This document shows positions 1 to 8,214 of a DNA stretch of 64,000 bases, piece after piece (position 1 is the stretch's first letter; the number at the start of each line of letters is the position of its first letter). A program made the position numbers and the translations under genes. The notes under the pieces were generated by a model. The model was given only the letters and a program-made list of their open reading frames with translations. It was not told the origin of the DNA and made no database searches. The DNA comes from Agrococcus sp. ARC_14 (GTDB lineage Bacteria; Actinomycetota; Actinomycetes; Actinomycetales; Microbacteriaceae): positions 2,641,440-2,705,439 of the forward strand of contig NZ_JAKUDO010000001.1 of NCBI RefSeq assembly GCF_022436485.1. Direction: 5' to 3'.

Positions 1-70
1 CGAGCACGAACGCGAGGCAAGCGTCACAGCGCAGGGCAGACGGGCACCCGCGCGCCGCAGCGCGCGGACC

Positions 71-601
71 TCAGCCCGTGACCGCCGCGAGGATCTCCGC
101 GATCTCGGCCTTCGCTCGCTCCATCGCCGACGCATCCGCCAGCTTCTCGATCGTCAGGGTGACGGGCGTGCCCGTCTTGTTGGGCGGCTGCGCCGCGGCG
201 GCAAGCCGTGTGCCGTCGCCCAGCCGCCAGCGCACGACCGGTTGCGACGCCGCAAGGTTCTCGCGATGCGCGGCGCCGTGCCGTGACTCGATCCGTGCGC
301 GCACCGCCGCGAGCGCCTCGAGCCGCTCCCCCGGCACCGTGCGCGTCACCGACACCGAGAACGTGCCGTCGGCCTGCTGCCCCGGCAGCCTGCCCTTGCG
401 CTGCTGCTCGAAGTCGACGGTGATGCCCTGCGCCCACCAGCCGTCGACGCCGTGCTCGGCGACCAGCCATCGCGCGGTCTGCGCGTGCGTCCATTGCAGC
501 GCGCCGGCGGCCTCGAGCAGCGCGCGCCACTGCTCGTGGTCGCGCCCCGTGGCCGCCCGCAGCGCCTCCGGGCCCATGTTCTTCTCGATGCGCTCGACCA
601 T
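71..601 (-). CDS. DUF4287-like conserved protein
   Basis: The 176-residue soluble protein opens with a helical segment (IEKNMG, then ALLEAAGALQWTHAQTA and WLVAEHGVDGWWAQ) typical of actinobacterial DUF4287-type proteins, followed by a beta-rich half resembling the SRPBCC fold (DGTFSVSVTRTV near residue 80). No signal peptide or membrane segment is visible. The ATG at 601 overlaps the rsmA stop by one base (TGATG), so the gene is probably translationally coupled to rsmA. A longer reading frame exists upstream but lies inside rsmA and is rejected. The biochemical role is unknown. Confidence 0.82.
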   Translation of the reverse strand: MVERIEKNMGPEALRAATGRDHEQWRALLEAAGALQWTHAQTARWLVAEHGVDGWWAQGITVDFEQQRKGRLPGQQADGTFSVSVTRTVPGERLEALAAVRARIESRHGAAHRENLAASQPVVRWRLGDGTRLAAAAQPPNKTGTPVTLTIEKLADASAMERAKAEIAEILAAVTG

Positions 602-1518
602 CAGCCCTCCCTGGCCGCATCCTCGGAGCCAGCGACCCCGGCCTCCGCGATCCGGATGAAGTCGGCGAGCGCCAGGGCCTCGCCGCGCAGCGTCGGGTCG
701 ACGCCGGCGCGCTCGAGCACCTCGGTCGCCGCCGCCGAGGAGCCGTAGAGGCCAGAGAGCGCCTGCCGCAGCATCTTGCGACGCTGACCGAACGCGCCCT
801 CGATCACCGTGAAGGTGCGCCTGCGCAGCGCCTCCGAGCCCATCGCCGGCCCGCGGCGGAAGCCGACCAGCACGCTGTCGACGTTCGGCACCGGCCAGAA
901 GATCTGCCGCGAGACATCGCCCTCGAGCGCCCACGACCCCCACCATGCGACCTTCGCGGAGGGCGAGCCGTAGATCTTCGAGCCCGGCCGCGCCGCCAGC
1001 CGGTGGCCGACCTCCGACTGCACCATCACGAGCGCGCGCTCGATCGACGGGAAGCGCTCGAGCAGGTGGATGAGCACCGGCACCGAGACGTTGTACGGCA
1101 GGTTCGCGACGATCGCCTGCGGCGCGAAGGGCAGCTGCTCGATCGTGAGGGCGTCGTGCTGCACGACCTCCAGCCGAGCATCCGGCTGCTTGCGCGCGAC
1201 GGTCTGCGGCAGCAGCTCGGCCAGCCGCGGGTCGATCTCAACGGCAGCGACCCTGGCGCCGACCTCCGTCAGGCCGAGCGTCAGCGACCCGAGACCGGGC
1301 CCGACCTCCACGACGTCGAGGCCCGACACATCCGCCACCCTGACGATGCGTCGCACGGTGTTGGCGTCGACGACGAAGTTCTGGCCCCAGCGCTTCGTGG
1401 GCGTCAGGTCGAGCTCGGTCGCCAGCGCGCGGATCTCGGATGCGCCCAACAGGGTCTCGGCGCTGCGCCTGCCGTCGAGGGGCCCGCCGCGCGGCCCGCC
1501 GTCGATCGTCTCGCTCAC
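601..1518 (-). CDS. rsmA: 16S rRNA (adenine1518/1519-N6) dimethyltransferase RsmA
   Basis: RsmA (KsgA) dimethylates two adjacent adenines in the 3' hairpin of 16S rRNA during 30S maturation, using S-adenosylmethionine. The 305-residue protein has the family landmarks in order: WGQNF (about 44-48), the SAM-binding EVGPGLGSLT (71-80), the acidic VEIDPRL, and the catalytic NLPYNV (139-144). Length is normal. The GTG start at 1518 lies six bases after a TAGGCT box, suggesting a leaderless transcript. Neighbouring minus-strand tatD, metG and rsmI match the usual actinobacterial order, although lipoprotein genes are interleaved here. Confidence 0.96.
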   Translation of the reverse strand: MSETIDGGPRGGPLDGRRSAETLLGASEIRALATELDLTPTKRWGQNFVVDANTVRRIVRVADVSGLDVVEVGPGLGSLTLGLTEVGARVAAVEIDPRLAELLPQTVARKQPDARLEVVQHDALTIEQLPFAPQAIVANLPYNVSVPVLIHLLERFPSIERALVMVQSEVGHRLAARPGSKIYGSPSAKVAWWGSWALEGDVSRQIFWPVPNVDSVLVGFRRGPAMGSEALRRRTFTVIEGAFGQRRKMLRQALSGLYGSSAAATEVLERAGVDPTLRGEALALADFIRIAEAGVAGSEDAAREG

Positions 1519-1524
1519 GTGTCG

Positions 1525-1530
1525 AGCCTA
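1525..1530 (-). promoter_or_regulatory. -10 box of rsmA (leaderless)
   Basis: TAGGCT on the minus strand ends six bases before the rsmA GTG. This spacing puts the transcription start at or next to the start codon. No convincing -35 is seen. Confidence 0.5.
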
Positions 1531-1605
1531 TGCCGAGCAGGGCGGCAGAGAGATCACAGGTGCGCGCGCGATGATGCTCATCCCAGCACCACGAAGGAGC
1601 ACCCC

Positions 1606-2595
1606 ATGCGCACGACGTCGATGTCGCGGACGCGAGCACTGCAGCCGTCCGCTCTGCCACGGGGGTCGCGGATGCTCGCGGCCGTCGTACTCGTCGGGGC
1701 CGCCGCGCTCGTCACGGGTTGCGCCATCCAGCAGAACACCCCGGGCGCGCCGAGCGAACCCATCTCGCCCCCGGTCGCCATCGTGGGCGACGATCCCGTG
1801 TCGATCGACGATGCGCGCCTGGAGACCAGCGGGCTGATGGACGAGGTGTCTGAGCAGGGCGTCGCCGTGCGCTGGGCGGTGCCGGGCGAGTCGATCGCCG
1901 TGTTCGTGGGCGGTTCGGGCAGCGGCGGCGGGTGCATCCCGCAGCCGCACGCGGCGGGACTGGAGCGGAACGCGCCGTCGATCGTCGTGCGCTTCGATCC
2001 GACGGACCCCGACCTGATGTGCACGATGGACTTCCGGGTGCACGGCTGGGAGCTTGGCCTGGCCGAGGCAGTCGACGGCGCTCAGCCCGTGCGGGTGCGA
2101 CTGGTGAACCTGCAGGGCGATGACGCGGCACTCGATCTCCAGCTCGGTCCCGACGACCTGCTCGACGAGCCGGCCGACCCGCAGCCGAGCGAGATCCCCG
2201 ATGCCGGCGAGGCTCCCGCGCCGACCGCGATCCCCGCAGCGCAGCTGCCCGACGACCCGGGCCTCGACCCGATGCAGGATCCCGCGGTCGCCGTGCGCTG
2301 GATCGACCCGGGCGTCTCCTTGGCCGTGCTGCTGGGCGGCTCGGGCTCCGAGCAGTGCGTGCCACAGCCGATCGGCGCGACGTCCACCGGTCCCGGCCTG
2401 GTCGAACTCGCCTTCGAGAGCACGACAGCAGACGTGGATTGCAGCGCCGACTTCCGCACGTACGGCTGGCGGGTGACGCTGCCAGAGGCGATCTCGGCCA
2501 CCATGCCGGTCTCCGTGACGATCACCGGGGCAGGGTCAGACGGCGCGAGCGCGACGGTCACGGTGCAGCCCGACGACGTCCTCGAGCTGCCGTGA
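1606..2595 (+). CDS. Lipoprotein with two tandem two-cysteine domains
   Basis: The 329-residue protein has a type II signal peptide ending in LVTGC about 40 residues in, so it should be lipid-anchored outside the membrane. It then carries two copies of a domain of about 105 residues. Each starts VAVRW, has a GGSGS stretch followed by C.PQP, and then C..DFR.(H/Y)GW followed by P(E)A. The pattern suggests a disulfide-bonded beta domain. A Pro/Asp/Glu-rich linker separates the repeats. Single, diverged copies form the lipoproteins at 2746 and 4438. The ATG at 1606 follows a GAAGGAG site. An unrelated frame extends further upstream but lies antisense to rsmA. Function unknown. Confidence 0.85.
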   Translation: MRTTSMSRTRALQPSALPRGSRMLAAVVLVGAAALVTGCAIQQNTPGAPSEPISPPVAIVGDDPVSIDDARLETSGLMDEVSEQGVAVRWAVPGESIAVFVGGSGSGGGCIPQPHAAGLERNAPSIVVRFDPTDPDLMCTMDFRVHGWELGLAEAVDGAQPVRVRLVNLQGDDAALDLQLGPDDLLDEPADPQPSEIPDAGEAPAPTAIPAAQLPDDPGLDPMQDPAVAVRWIDPGVSLAVLLGGSGSEQCVPQPIGATSTGPGLVELAFESTTADVDCSADFRTYGWRVTLPEAISATMPVSVTITGAGSDGASATVTVQPDDVLELP

Positions 2596-2745
2596 TGCGG
2601 CATCCCGCACGCCTCGCGCCGAGCTGAGCGGACGGCCGACGCGCCGGCCCAACCGCTGCATCCAGGGGGCGTCCAGTCGCCTCAGGCACGGTGGGAGCGC
2701 GGAACCACCCGTGAGCTTCGCGGAGGGCGCCGCGAAGGAGTGATC

Positions 2746-3327
2746 ATGCGAAAGATCCTGCCCATCGCCGTCATCGCGGCCTTCGCTCTCGCCGGCTGCG
2801 CGTCGGCGGGAGGCCCGGCTGAGACCAGCGCTCCCGCGACGTCTCAGTCGACTGAGACCACGACGGGGTCGCCGGTGCCGACCGAGCCTGATGACGACAC
2901 GAGCACCGCCACGCCAGCACCGTCTCCGCCGCCCACCGCCGAGGTGCCCGAATCGCCCAGCCGCATCACCGACGACGCGGTGCTCGGCAGCTACGACGCG
3001 CTGGAGCTGCCCAGCGACGAGCCTTTCGTCGCCTGGGCGGATGCCGACCACACGCTCATCCACGTGATCGGCACGGGCAGCGGCTCTGAGGCCTGCCAGC
3101 CTGTCGGCGATTCTGCAGAGGTCGACGACGGGCGGATCGAGATCGAGTTCGACTGGCCCGAGACCGACGCGGCCGTGGCCTGCACCGCTGACCTGCGCGT
3201 GTTCGGCTGGGAGTTCTGGGTGCCGACAGGCAGCGCAGACATCACGACCGCGACCGTCGACGGATGGACGCAGGATGCCGATGACACCGACGACGACATC
3301 ACCGTCGACATCCAGCCGATGCGGTGA
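2746..3327 (+). CDS. Lipoprotein, single-domain paralogue of the 1606 gene
   Basis: The 193-residue protein has a lipobox (FALAGC, Cys about 19), a Thr/Ser/Pro-rich linker to about residue 60, and one copy of the two-cysteine domain: W...., GTGSGSEAC.P, then CTADLRVFGWEF and a closing P. It is the clearest single-domain relative of the repeats in the preceding gene, from which it is separated by 150 bp, so local duplication is likely. The ATG at 2746 is preceded by AAGGAG at 2735-2740. The in-frame GTG at 2740 overlaps that site and is not chosen. Partner and substrate are unknown. Confidence 0.85.
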   Translation: MRKILPIAVIAAFALAGCASAGGPAETSAPATSQSTETTTGSPVPTEPDDDTSTATPAPSPPPTAEVPESPSRITDDAVLGSYDALELPSDEPFVAWADADHTLIHVIGTGSGSEACQPVGDSAEVDDGRIEIEFDWPETDAAVACTADLRVFGWEFWVPTGSADITTATVDGWTQDADDTDDDITVDIQPMR

Positions 3328-3339
3328 CCGCCTGCGTCT

Positions 3340-3372
3340 CGTGGCGCGAGCGCCTGCGGTGCGCGCGCCACG
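3340..3372. terminator. Hairpin between convergent lipoprotein and tatD
   Basis: A perfect 9-bp stem (3340-3348 with 3364-3372, CGTGGCGCG) encloses a 15-nt loop in the 57-bp gap between two convergent genes. There is no T tract. Confidence 0.45.
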
Positions 3373-3384
3373 TCAGACGAGGAC

Positions 3385-4323
3385 TCAGTCCCAGCTGCCG
3401 TACGCCCGCAGGGTGTTCTCGACCGTCTCGGCGGCGAGAACATCCGCATCGACGCCCAGCTGCTCGGCCATGAAGCGCACCGTGTAGGGCGTGAGGTAGG
3501 GGCTGTTCGGCCGGCCGCGGAACGGCGCAGGCGTCAGGAACGGCGCATCCGTCTCCACAAGGATGCGACTGCGGTCGGCCACCCGCAGCGCCGCGTGCAG
3601 GTTCTTGGCGTTCGAGAAGGTCACGGTGCCGGCGAACGAGAGGTACCAGCCGTGCTCGGCCGCGATCCTGGCGAGCGCCTCGTCGCCGGAGAAGCAGTGG
3701 AACACCGTGACGTCCGGCGCCCCGACGCGCAGCAGCGTCTCGACCACGTCGTCGTGCGCGTCGCGGTCGTGGATCTGCAGCGCGATCCCGTGCCGCTTGG
3801 CGATGTCGATGTGCGCCTCGAACGACTCGAACTGCGCGCGTCGGCCGTCATCGCCGGTGCGGAAGAAGTCGAGGCCCGTCTCGCCAACGGCACGCACGCG
3901 CGGCTGCTCGGCGAGCTGATCGATGGTCGCGAGCGCGTCGAAGAGCGTGTCGGCGCTGGCATAGCCGGGTGCCTCATTCGGGTGGATGGCGACCGCGGCG
4001 AGCACGCGCGGATCCTGCGCCGCGAGCGCGGCAGACCACTCGGACGACTCCACGTCGCCGCCCACCTGGATGACGCCTGCGACCCCGGCGCGCTCGGCCG
4101 CATCCAACGCATCCGCGTACGTGAAGTCCTCGCCGTCCTTGATCTCGAGGTGGGTGTGGTTGTCGTAGATCGGCACACCCAGCGGCTGCGGCACCGGCGG
4201 GCGCGTCATGTCGCGCTTGGCGTCGGCATGCCGCTCGCGGATGTACTCGCCGCCGGGCAGCACCGTCTCGCGGGGTGCTTCTGGCAGGCGGATGGGCATG
4301 GTTCCGTCATGGCTGGCAGGCAT
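3385..4323 (-). CDS. TatD-family metal-dependent hydrolase
   Basis: TatD proteins are TIM-barrel, two-metal hydrolases with 3'-5' exonuclease or deoxyribonuclease activity. The 312-residue protein has DNHTHLE (54-60, metal ligands), AIHPNE, GETGLDFF (147-154), QIHDRDAHDD (about 183-192), FHCFSG (208-213) and VETDAPFL (256-263). It carries about 50 extra residues before the first metal motif. The ATG at 4323 is supported by a TAGGCT box six bases upstream. A second Met at residue 9 is possible. It sits in the usual metG-tatD-rsmA neighbourhood. Confidence 0.93.
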   Translation of the reverse strand: MPASHDGTMPIRLPEAPRETVLPGGEYIRERHADAKRDMTRPPVPQPLGVPIYDNHTHLEIKDGEDFTYADALDAAERAGVAGVIQVGGDVESSEWSAALAAQDPRVLAAVAIHPNEAPGYASADTLFDALATIDQLAEQPRVRAVGETGLDFFRTGDDGRRAQFESFEAHIDIAKRHGIALQIHDRDAHDDVVETLLRVGAPDVTVFHCFSGDEALARIAAEHGWYLSFAGTVTFSNAKNLHAALRVADRSRILVETDAPFLTPAPFRGRPNSPYLTPYTVRFMAEQLGVDADVLAAETVENTLRAYGSWD

Positions 4324-4329
4324 GCGCCC

Positions 4330-4335
4330 AGCCTA
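4330..4335 (-). promoter_or_regulatory. -10 box of tatD (leaderless)
   Basis: TAGGCT on the minus strand is six bases from the ATG at 4323, which favours the longer TatD start. Confidence 0.5.
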
Positions 4336-4437
4336 GGAGGGAAGGACTGCAGGAGATCCTGAGGGACCGTCCAGGTTGTGCCATGAATCCGGTGCCAGCA
4401 TTGCTCGAAGCCACACCCAGCAGGAGGTCCTCCCGGC

Positions 4438-5088
4438 ATGCCCAGAAGTCTCGCCATCGCAGCCGCGCTGGCGACCGTGCTCGCGGTCGCAGGCTGCAGC
4501 GCAGCGCAGCCGACGGCAGACGCACTGGCGCCGGAGAGCGGCCCGTCGCAGTCGGCGACGGAGTCGGACCAGTCGGCGACGGAGTCGGAGTACTCGGTGG
4601 CGCCGGCGCAGCCGGCCACCGAGTCGGAGCAGGCAGCGACGAGCGAGGTCGAGCCCTCGGAAGACGCAGACGAGGCGGCAGAGGACGACGCGGTGGAGAC
4701 CAGCGAGGAGGCGAGCCAACTGCGCACGGGCACGCTCGACGCAATGCTGCGCAGCAATCCCGGCGAGCCGGGGCTCCCGGCCGACAGCGGCGCCTCCATC
4801 GACGACGTGCTGCGGCTGGGCGCTGTCGCCACCTGGGTCGAGGGGCCTGAGCATCTCGCGATCTCGCTGCCCGCGACCAGCGCCTGCTGGCCGACGGCGG
4901 GTGATCCCGTCGCGCTGACGGAGACACGGTTCGCGATCGCCTTCGCCGTCGAGGAGGGCTGCGGCGATCCCGACGCCGCGCGCACCTACACGTTCGCGGT
5001 TCCGGATGGCGTCGACGCGAGCCAGGAGCTCGAGGTCGCCATCGAGGGCCTCGAGTACGAGTTCACGCTGGCGTTGCCGGCGCGCTGA
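4438..5088 (+). CDS. Lipoprotein, diverged member of the two-cysteine family
   Basis: The 216-residue protein starts with a type II signal peptide (LAVAGC, Cys about 20). It continues with a long acidic Ser/Thr/Glu linker containing imperfect QSATESD-type repeats (about 35-90). It ends in a domain with VATWVEGP, SACWP, EEGCGDP and a TFAVPDG strand, aligning loosely with the domains at 1606 and 2746, including the W-C-P and second Cys pattern. AGGAGG lies 10 bp before the ATG. It sits between minus-strand tatD and an SRPBCC gene. Function unknown; family membership is my inference from motif order. Confidence 0.82.
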   Translation: MPRSLAIAAALATVLAVAGCSAAQPTADALAPESGPSQSATESDQSATESEYSVAPAQPATESEQAATSEVEPSEDADEAAEDDAVETSEEASQLRTGTLDAMLRSNPGEPGLPADSGASIDDVLRLGAVATWVEGPEHLAISLPATSACWPTAGDPVALTETRFAIAFAVEEGCGDPDAARTYTFAVPDGVDASQELEVAIEGLEYEFTLALPAR

Positions 5089-5096
5089 CGCTGCGG

Positions 5097-5120
5097 GTGG
5101 AGGCGCTTGCGCGCCGCCAC
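5097..5120. terminator. Hairpin between convergent genes
   Basis: A 10-bp stem with one mismatch (5097-5106 with 5111-5120) and a TTGC loop lies in the 48-bp gap between the lipoprotein and the SRPBCC gene. Confidence 0.45.
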
Positions 5121-5136
5121 CTCGACGCCGACGCGC

Positions 5137-5604
5137 TCAGTGCGCCATCGTCGAGAGCACCTCGTCGAGCCGCTCGAAGTCCTCATCCATGCCACCGTCG
5201 ATGCCCGACTCGATCATTGCGTCGCAGGCCGCCTTCGACGTATAGCTCGACGTGACCTCGAGCACCGAGCGCCCGCCATCCAGGTCACGGAACTCCAGCG
5301 TCTCGAGCGTCGGTCTGCCCGGCTCCTCCTGGAACTCCCAGGTGTGCACGATGCGGCCGGCGATCACCTCGTGGTACGAGCCCCAGAAGCGCCACTGACC
5401 GCTGATCTCGACCGTGTAGTCGAAGCAGCCGCCGCGGCGCGCGTCGAAGTGATCGATGCGGATGGTCGAGCCGCGAGGCCCCATCCACTGGGAGAACAGC
5501 TCGGCAGTGGTGTGGGCGCGTTGCACCGCGGCCGCGGGTGCGTCGAACTCACGGCGGTGCACGATCGACTGCTCGCCGATGCGCTCATGGGTGGTCTCGC
5601 TCAT
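5137..5604 (-). CDS. SRPBCC/AHSA1-family protein
   Basis: The 155-residue protein is a single START-like ligand-binding domain of the Aha1-C (AHSA1) type. Visible marks are the opening HRREFDAPAAAV, the LFSQWMGP segment near residue 40, GGCFDYTVE, WGSYHEVI, and HTWEFQEEPG. These proteins bind hydrophobic ligands or act as uncharacterised enzymes, and no specific role can be assigned. It is the usual length for the family and stands alone between a convergent lipoprotein gene and metG. Confidence 0.88.
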   Translation of the reverse strand: MSETTHERIGEQSIVHRREFDAPAAAVQRAHTTAELFSQWMGPRGSTIRIDHFDARRGGCFDYTVEISGQWRFWGSYHEVIAGRIVHTWEFQEEPGRPTLETLEFRDLDGGRSVLEVTSSYTSKAACDAMIESGIDGGMDEDFERLDEVLSTMAH

Positions 5605-5643
5605 GGCCCCATGCTCGCGGCAGCGCCCGACCGGGTCAACGCC

Positions 5644-7194
5644 TCAGCCGGCGGGCTGGTCCTGCTCGATGCGGGGGAACAGCGGCGGCATCGTCGTCAC
5701 GCGGCCGGTGCCCCGCCACTCGTGCGCCGCCTGGATCGGCTGCGCCGTGACCTCGCCCTCGCCGCCGACGGCGGTCCAGAGCTTCTGCGCGGTCTCCGGC
5801 ATGACCGGCGCCAGCAGCACCGCCGCCACGCCGATGCCGTGCACGTTCGAGGCCAGCACGGCGGCGAGCCGGTCGCGCTGCGCCTCATCCTTCGCGAGCA
5901 CCCAGGGCGCCTGCTCGGTGATGTAGCCGTTCAGGCGCTCGACGATCGACATGGCCGACTCGATCGCCTCGTGGATCTGGAAGGTGTCGATCGCCCGGTC
6001 GGCGCGACCCACCGCATCCGCCACCAGGGTCGCGATGTCGTCATCGGATGCGACGTCGGGCACGACGCCGTCGCAGTACTTGTGCACCATCGCGATGACG
6101 CGCGAGGCGAGGTTGCCGAGGCCGTTGGCGAGCTCCGAGTGGTAGCGCGCGTCGAGGTCCTCCCACGAGAACGAGCCGTCGGAGCCGAAGGCGATCGCCG
6201 ACATGAAGTAGTAGCGGAACGCATCGACGCCGAAGACGTCGGTGATCTGCTTCGGCTCGATGCCGGTCGCCTTCGACTTCGACATCTTCTCGCCGCCGAC
6301 CAGCAGCCAGCCGTGGCCGAACACATGATCGGAGATCGGCAGCCCAGCGGCCATCAGCATCGCGGGCCAGATGACGGCGTGGAAGCGCGCGATGTCCTTG
6401 CCGACGATGTGCGTCGCGGGCCAGCGGCGCTCGAAGTTCGCCTCGTCGACGCCGTAGCCGTTGGCGGTGATGTAGTTCAGCAGCGCGTCGAACCAGACGT
6501 AGACGACGTGCGTCTCATCCCACGGCACCTTGATGCCCCAGTCGAAGGTGTTGCGGCTGATCGACAGGTCGTTGAGGCCCTGCTTCACGAACTGCCGCAC
6601 CTCGTTGCGCACGTGCTCGGGCTGCACATAGTCGGGCTGCTCGTCGTAGAGCGCGAGCAGCCGGTCAGCGAACTCGCTCAGCTTGAAGAAGTAGTTCGCC
6701 TCGCGCACCGTCTCGACCGGGCGCGAGTGGATGGCGCAGACCTGCTGCCCCTCGAACTCCCCGGTGCCGGGCACGAGGTCGCCGGGCGTCTTGTACTCCT
6801 CGCAGCCGACGCAGTACTGCCCCTCGAACTCGCCGTGGTAGATGTACCCGGCTGCCTTGAGGCGCTCGAGGAAGATGCGCACGCCCACCTTGTGGCGCTC
6901 ATCCGTCGTGCGGATGAAGTCGTCGTTCTGGATGTTCAGCAGCTCGAGCTGCGGGATCCAGGCGGTCTCGACCAGGCGGTCGGTCCACTCCTGCGGGCTG
7001 ACGCCGTTGGCGGCTGCCGTGCGCATGATCTTCTGTCCGTGCTCATCGGTGCCTGTCAGCATCCAGGTGTCGTCGCCGCGCTGGCGGTGCCAGCGGGCGA
7101 GCACGTCGGTCGCGACCTCGTTGTAGGCGTGGCCGATGTGGGGCACGTCGTTGACGTAGTAGATCGGCGTCGTCACGGTGAAGCGCTCGGGCAT
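5644..7194 (-). CDS. metG: Methionyl-tRNA synthetase
   Basis: The 516-residue class I synthetase charges tRNA-Met with methionine. It has the HIGH signature (HIGHAYNEV, 19-27), a connective zinc-knuckle remnant (CVGCEEYK ... CAIHS), WFDALLNYI, and KMSKSK (about 301-306). It stops after the anticodon-binding helical domain and lacks the C-terminal EMAP-like tRNA-binding extension, as in the short MetG form. The ATG at 7194 lies seven bases after TAGACT. The frame remains open further upstream into the hairpin region, but no family similarity is seen there. Confidence 0.97.
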   Translation of the reverse strand: MPERFTVTTPIYYVNDVPHIGHAYNEVATDVLARWHRQRGDDTWMLTGTDEHGQKIMRTAAANGVSPQEWTDRLVETAWIPQLELLNIQNDDFIRTTDERHKVGVRIFLERLKAAGYIYHGEFEGQYCVGCEEYKTPGDLVPGTGEFEGQQVCAIHSRPVETVREANYFFKLSEFADRLLALYDEQPDYVQPEHVRNEVRQFVKQGLNDLSISRNTFDWGIKVPWDETHVVYVWFDALLNYITANGYGVDEANFERRWPATHIVGKDIARFHAVIWPAMLMAAGLPISDHVFGHGWLLVGGEKMSKSKATGIEPKQITDVFGVDAFRYYFMSAIAFGSDGSFSWEDLDARYHSELANGLGNLASRVIAMVHKYCDGVVPDVASDDDIATLVADAVGRADRAIDTFQIHEAIESAMSIVERLNGYITEQAPWVLAKDEAQRDRLAAVLASNVHGIGVAAVLLAPVMPETAQKLWTAVGGEGEVTAQPIQAAHEWRGTGRVTTMPPLFPRIEQDQPAG

Positions 7195-7201
7195 GGGGTC
7201 C

Positions 7202-7207
7202 AGTCTA
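7202..7207 (-). promoter_or_regulatory. -10 box of metG (leaderless)
   Basis: TAGACT on the minus strand is seven bases before the metG ATG and fixes the start at 7194. Confidence 0.5.
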
Positions 7208-7226
7208 GGCGCGCTGGAGCTGAACG

Positions 7227-7285
7227 CTGAGGCCCCTGCGGGCCTCAGCCGCGACGCCAGCGCCGGAGCCCGTCTCGGGCTCCGG
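7227..7285 (-). terminator. Two tandem hairpins between rsmI and metG
   Basis: Stem 1 is 7227-7235 with 7240-7248 (9 bp, perfect). Stem 2 is 7263-7272 with 7276-7285 (10 bp, perfect, TCT loop). They lie just after the rsmI stop and before the metG promoter, as expected for rsmI termination or attenuation. Confidence 0.55.
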
Positions 7286-7315
7286 TCTCCGCCTGGTGCG
7301 TGTGACGCCGCGTGG

Positions 7316-8137
7316 CTACGCGGGGGTCGGATTCGTGAGGGCGGCCTGGTAGAGGGCGTTGCGCGCGTGCCCGGTGGCGTCTGCCACCTCTGCAGCGGCG
7401 TCCTTGAGGCGCATCCCGCCCTCCTTGAGCCGCAGCACCTGCTCGACGGCCGCATCCATGTCGGTCAGCGCGGGTCGGGCGCCTTCGATCACGAGCACGA
7501 TCTCGCCCTTGACGCCTTCGCTCGCCCACGGCAGCAGCTCGGCGGCGCTGCCGCGGCGCACCTCTTCGTAGCGCTTCGTGAGCTCGCGGCAGACCGCCAT
7601 GCGGCGCTCGGGCATCGCACGGGCGATGGCCTCCACCGACTCTGCGAGCCGGTGGGGCGCCTCGAACAGCACGAGCGTGCGCTCCTCGCGGGCGACGGAG
7701 GCCAGGAAGCGATCCCGCTCCCCCGCCTTGCGGGGCAGGAAGCCGTCGAAGGCGAAGCGATCGGTCGGCAGGCCGGAGAGCGCGAGGGCGGTGAGCACGG
7801 CAGAGGGCCCCGGCAGGCAGGTGACCTCGACGCCCGCCGCGACGGCGGCCTGCACGAGCCGGAAGCCGGGGTCGCTGACGGTGGGCATGCCTGCGTCGGT
7901 GAGGACGAGCACGTCTTCACCGCGAGCGCGCTCGACAAGGGCGGGCGAGGCGGCCTCCTCGTTGTGCTCGTGCAGCGCGACGAACGAGGCCTGCCACTCG
8001 ATGCCGAGCCCCCGCAGCAGCTGCTTCGCGGTGCGGGTGTCCTCAGCGGCGATCACGGTCGCGGTGGCGAGCGCCTCGCGCAGCCGGCCGCTCGCATCGC
8101 CGAGGTTGCCGATGGGGGTCGCGCCGAGGATGATCAC
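7316..8137 (-). CDS. rsmI: 16S rRNA (cytidine1402-2'-O)-methyltransferase RsmI
   Basis: RsmI methylates the 2'-OH of C1402 in the 16S rRNA decoding centre. The 273-residue protein is a tetrapyrrole-methylase-fold enzyme, with LGATPIGNLGDAS at the N-terminus, AAEDTRTAKQLL, LTDAGMPTVSDPG and CLPGPSAVLTAL in order, and a C-terminal helical domain. The GTG start at 8137 is chosen because family proteins begin right before the ATPIGN motif and because TAGCCT lies seven bases upstream. It is divergent from the mannosyltransferase, a pairing common in actinobacteria. Confidence 0.95.
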   Translation of the reverse strand: MIILGATPIGNLGDASGRLREALATATVIAAEDTRTAKQLLRGLGIEWQASFVALHEHNEEAASPALVERARGEDVLVLTDAGMPTVSDPGFRLVQAAVAAGVEVTCLPGPSAVLTALALSGLPTDRFAFDGFLPRKAGERDRFLASVAREERTLVLFEAPHRLAESVEAIARAMPERRMAVCRELTKRYEEVRRGSAAELLPWASEGVKGEIVLVIEGARPALTDMDAAVEQVLRLKEGGMRLKDAAAEVADATGHARNALYQAALTNPTPA

Positions 8138-8144
8138 GGCGCCC

Positions 8145-8150
8145 AGGCTA
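8145..8150 (-). promoter_or_regulatory. -10 box of rsmI (leaderless)
   Basis: TAGCCT on the minus strand is seven bases before the GTG at 8137. Confidence 0.5.
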
Positions 8151-8214
8151 GTGCTGCCTGGGCCTTGGGCGGGCCCCGGCCGATCTCCGGGAACCTGGTG
8201 CGAGAATCGGCCGT

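Noticed and set aside
1..70. Start of a further gene at the left edge
   Set aside because: The 70 bases before the first stop codon are GC-rich and give no recognisable protein in any frame.
5107..7230. 700-residue plus-strand frame opposite metG
   Set aside because: It is the antisense shadow of metG: Arg/Val/Asp-rich without any domain, while the minus strand has all MetG motifs.
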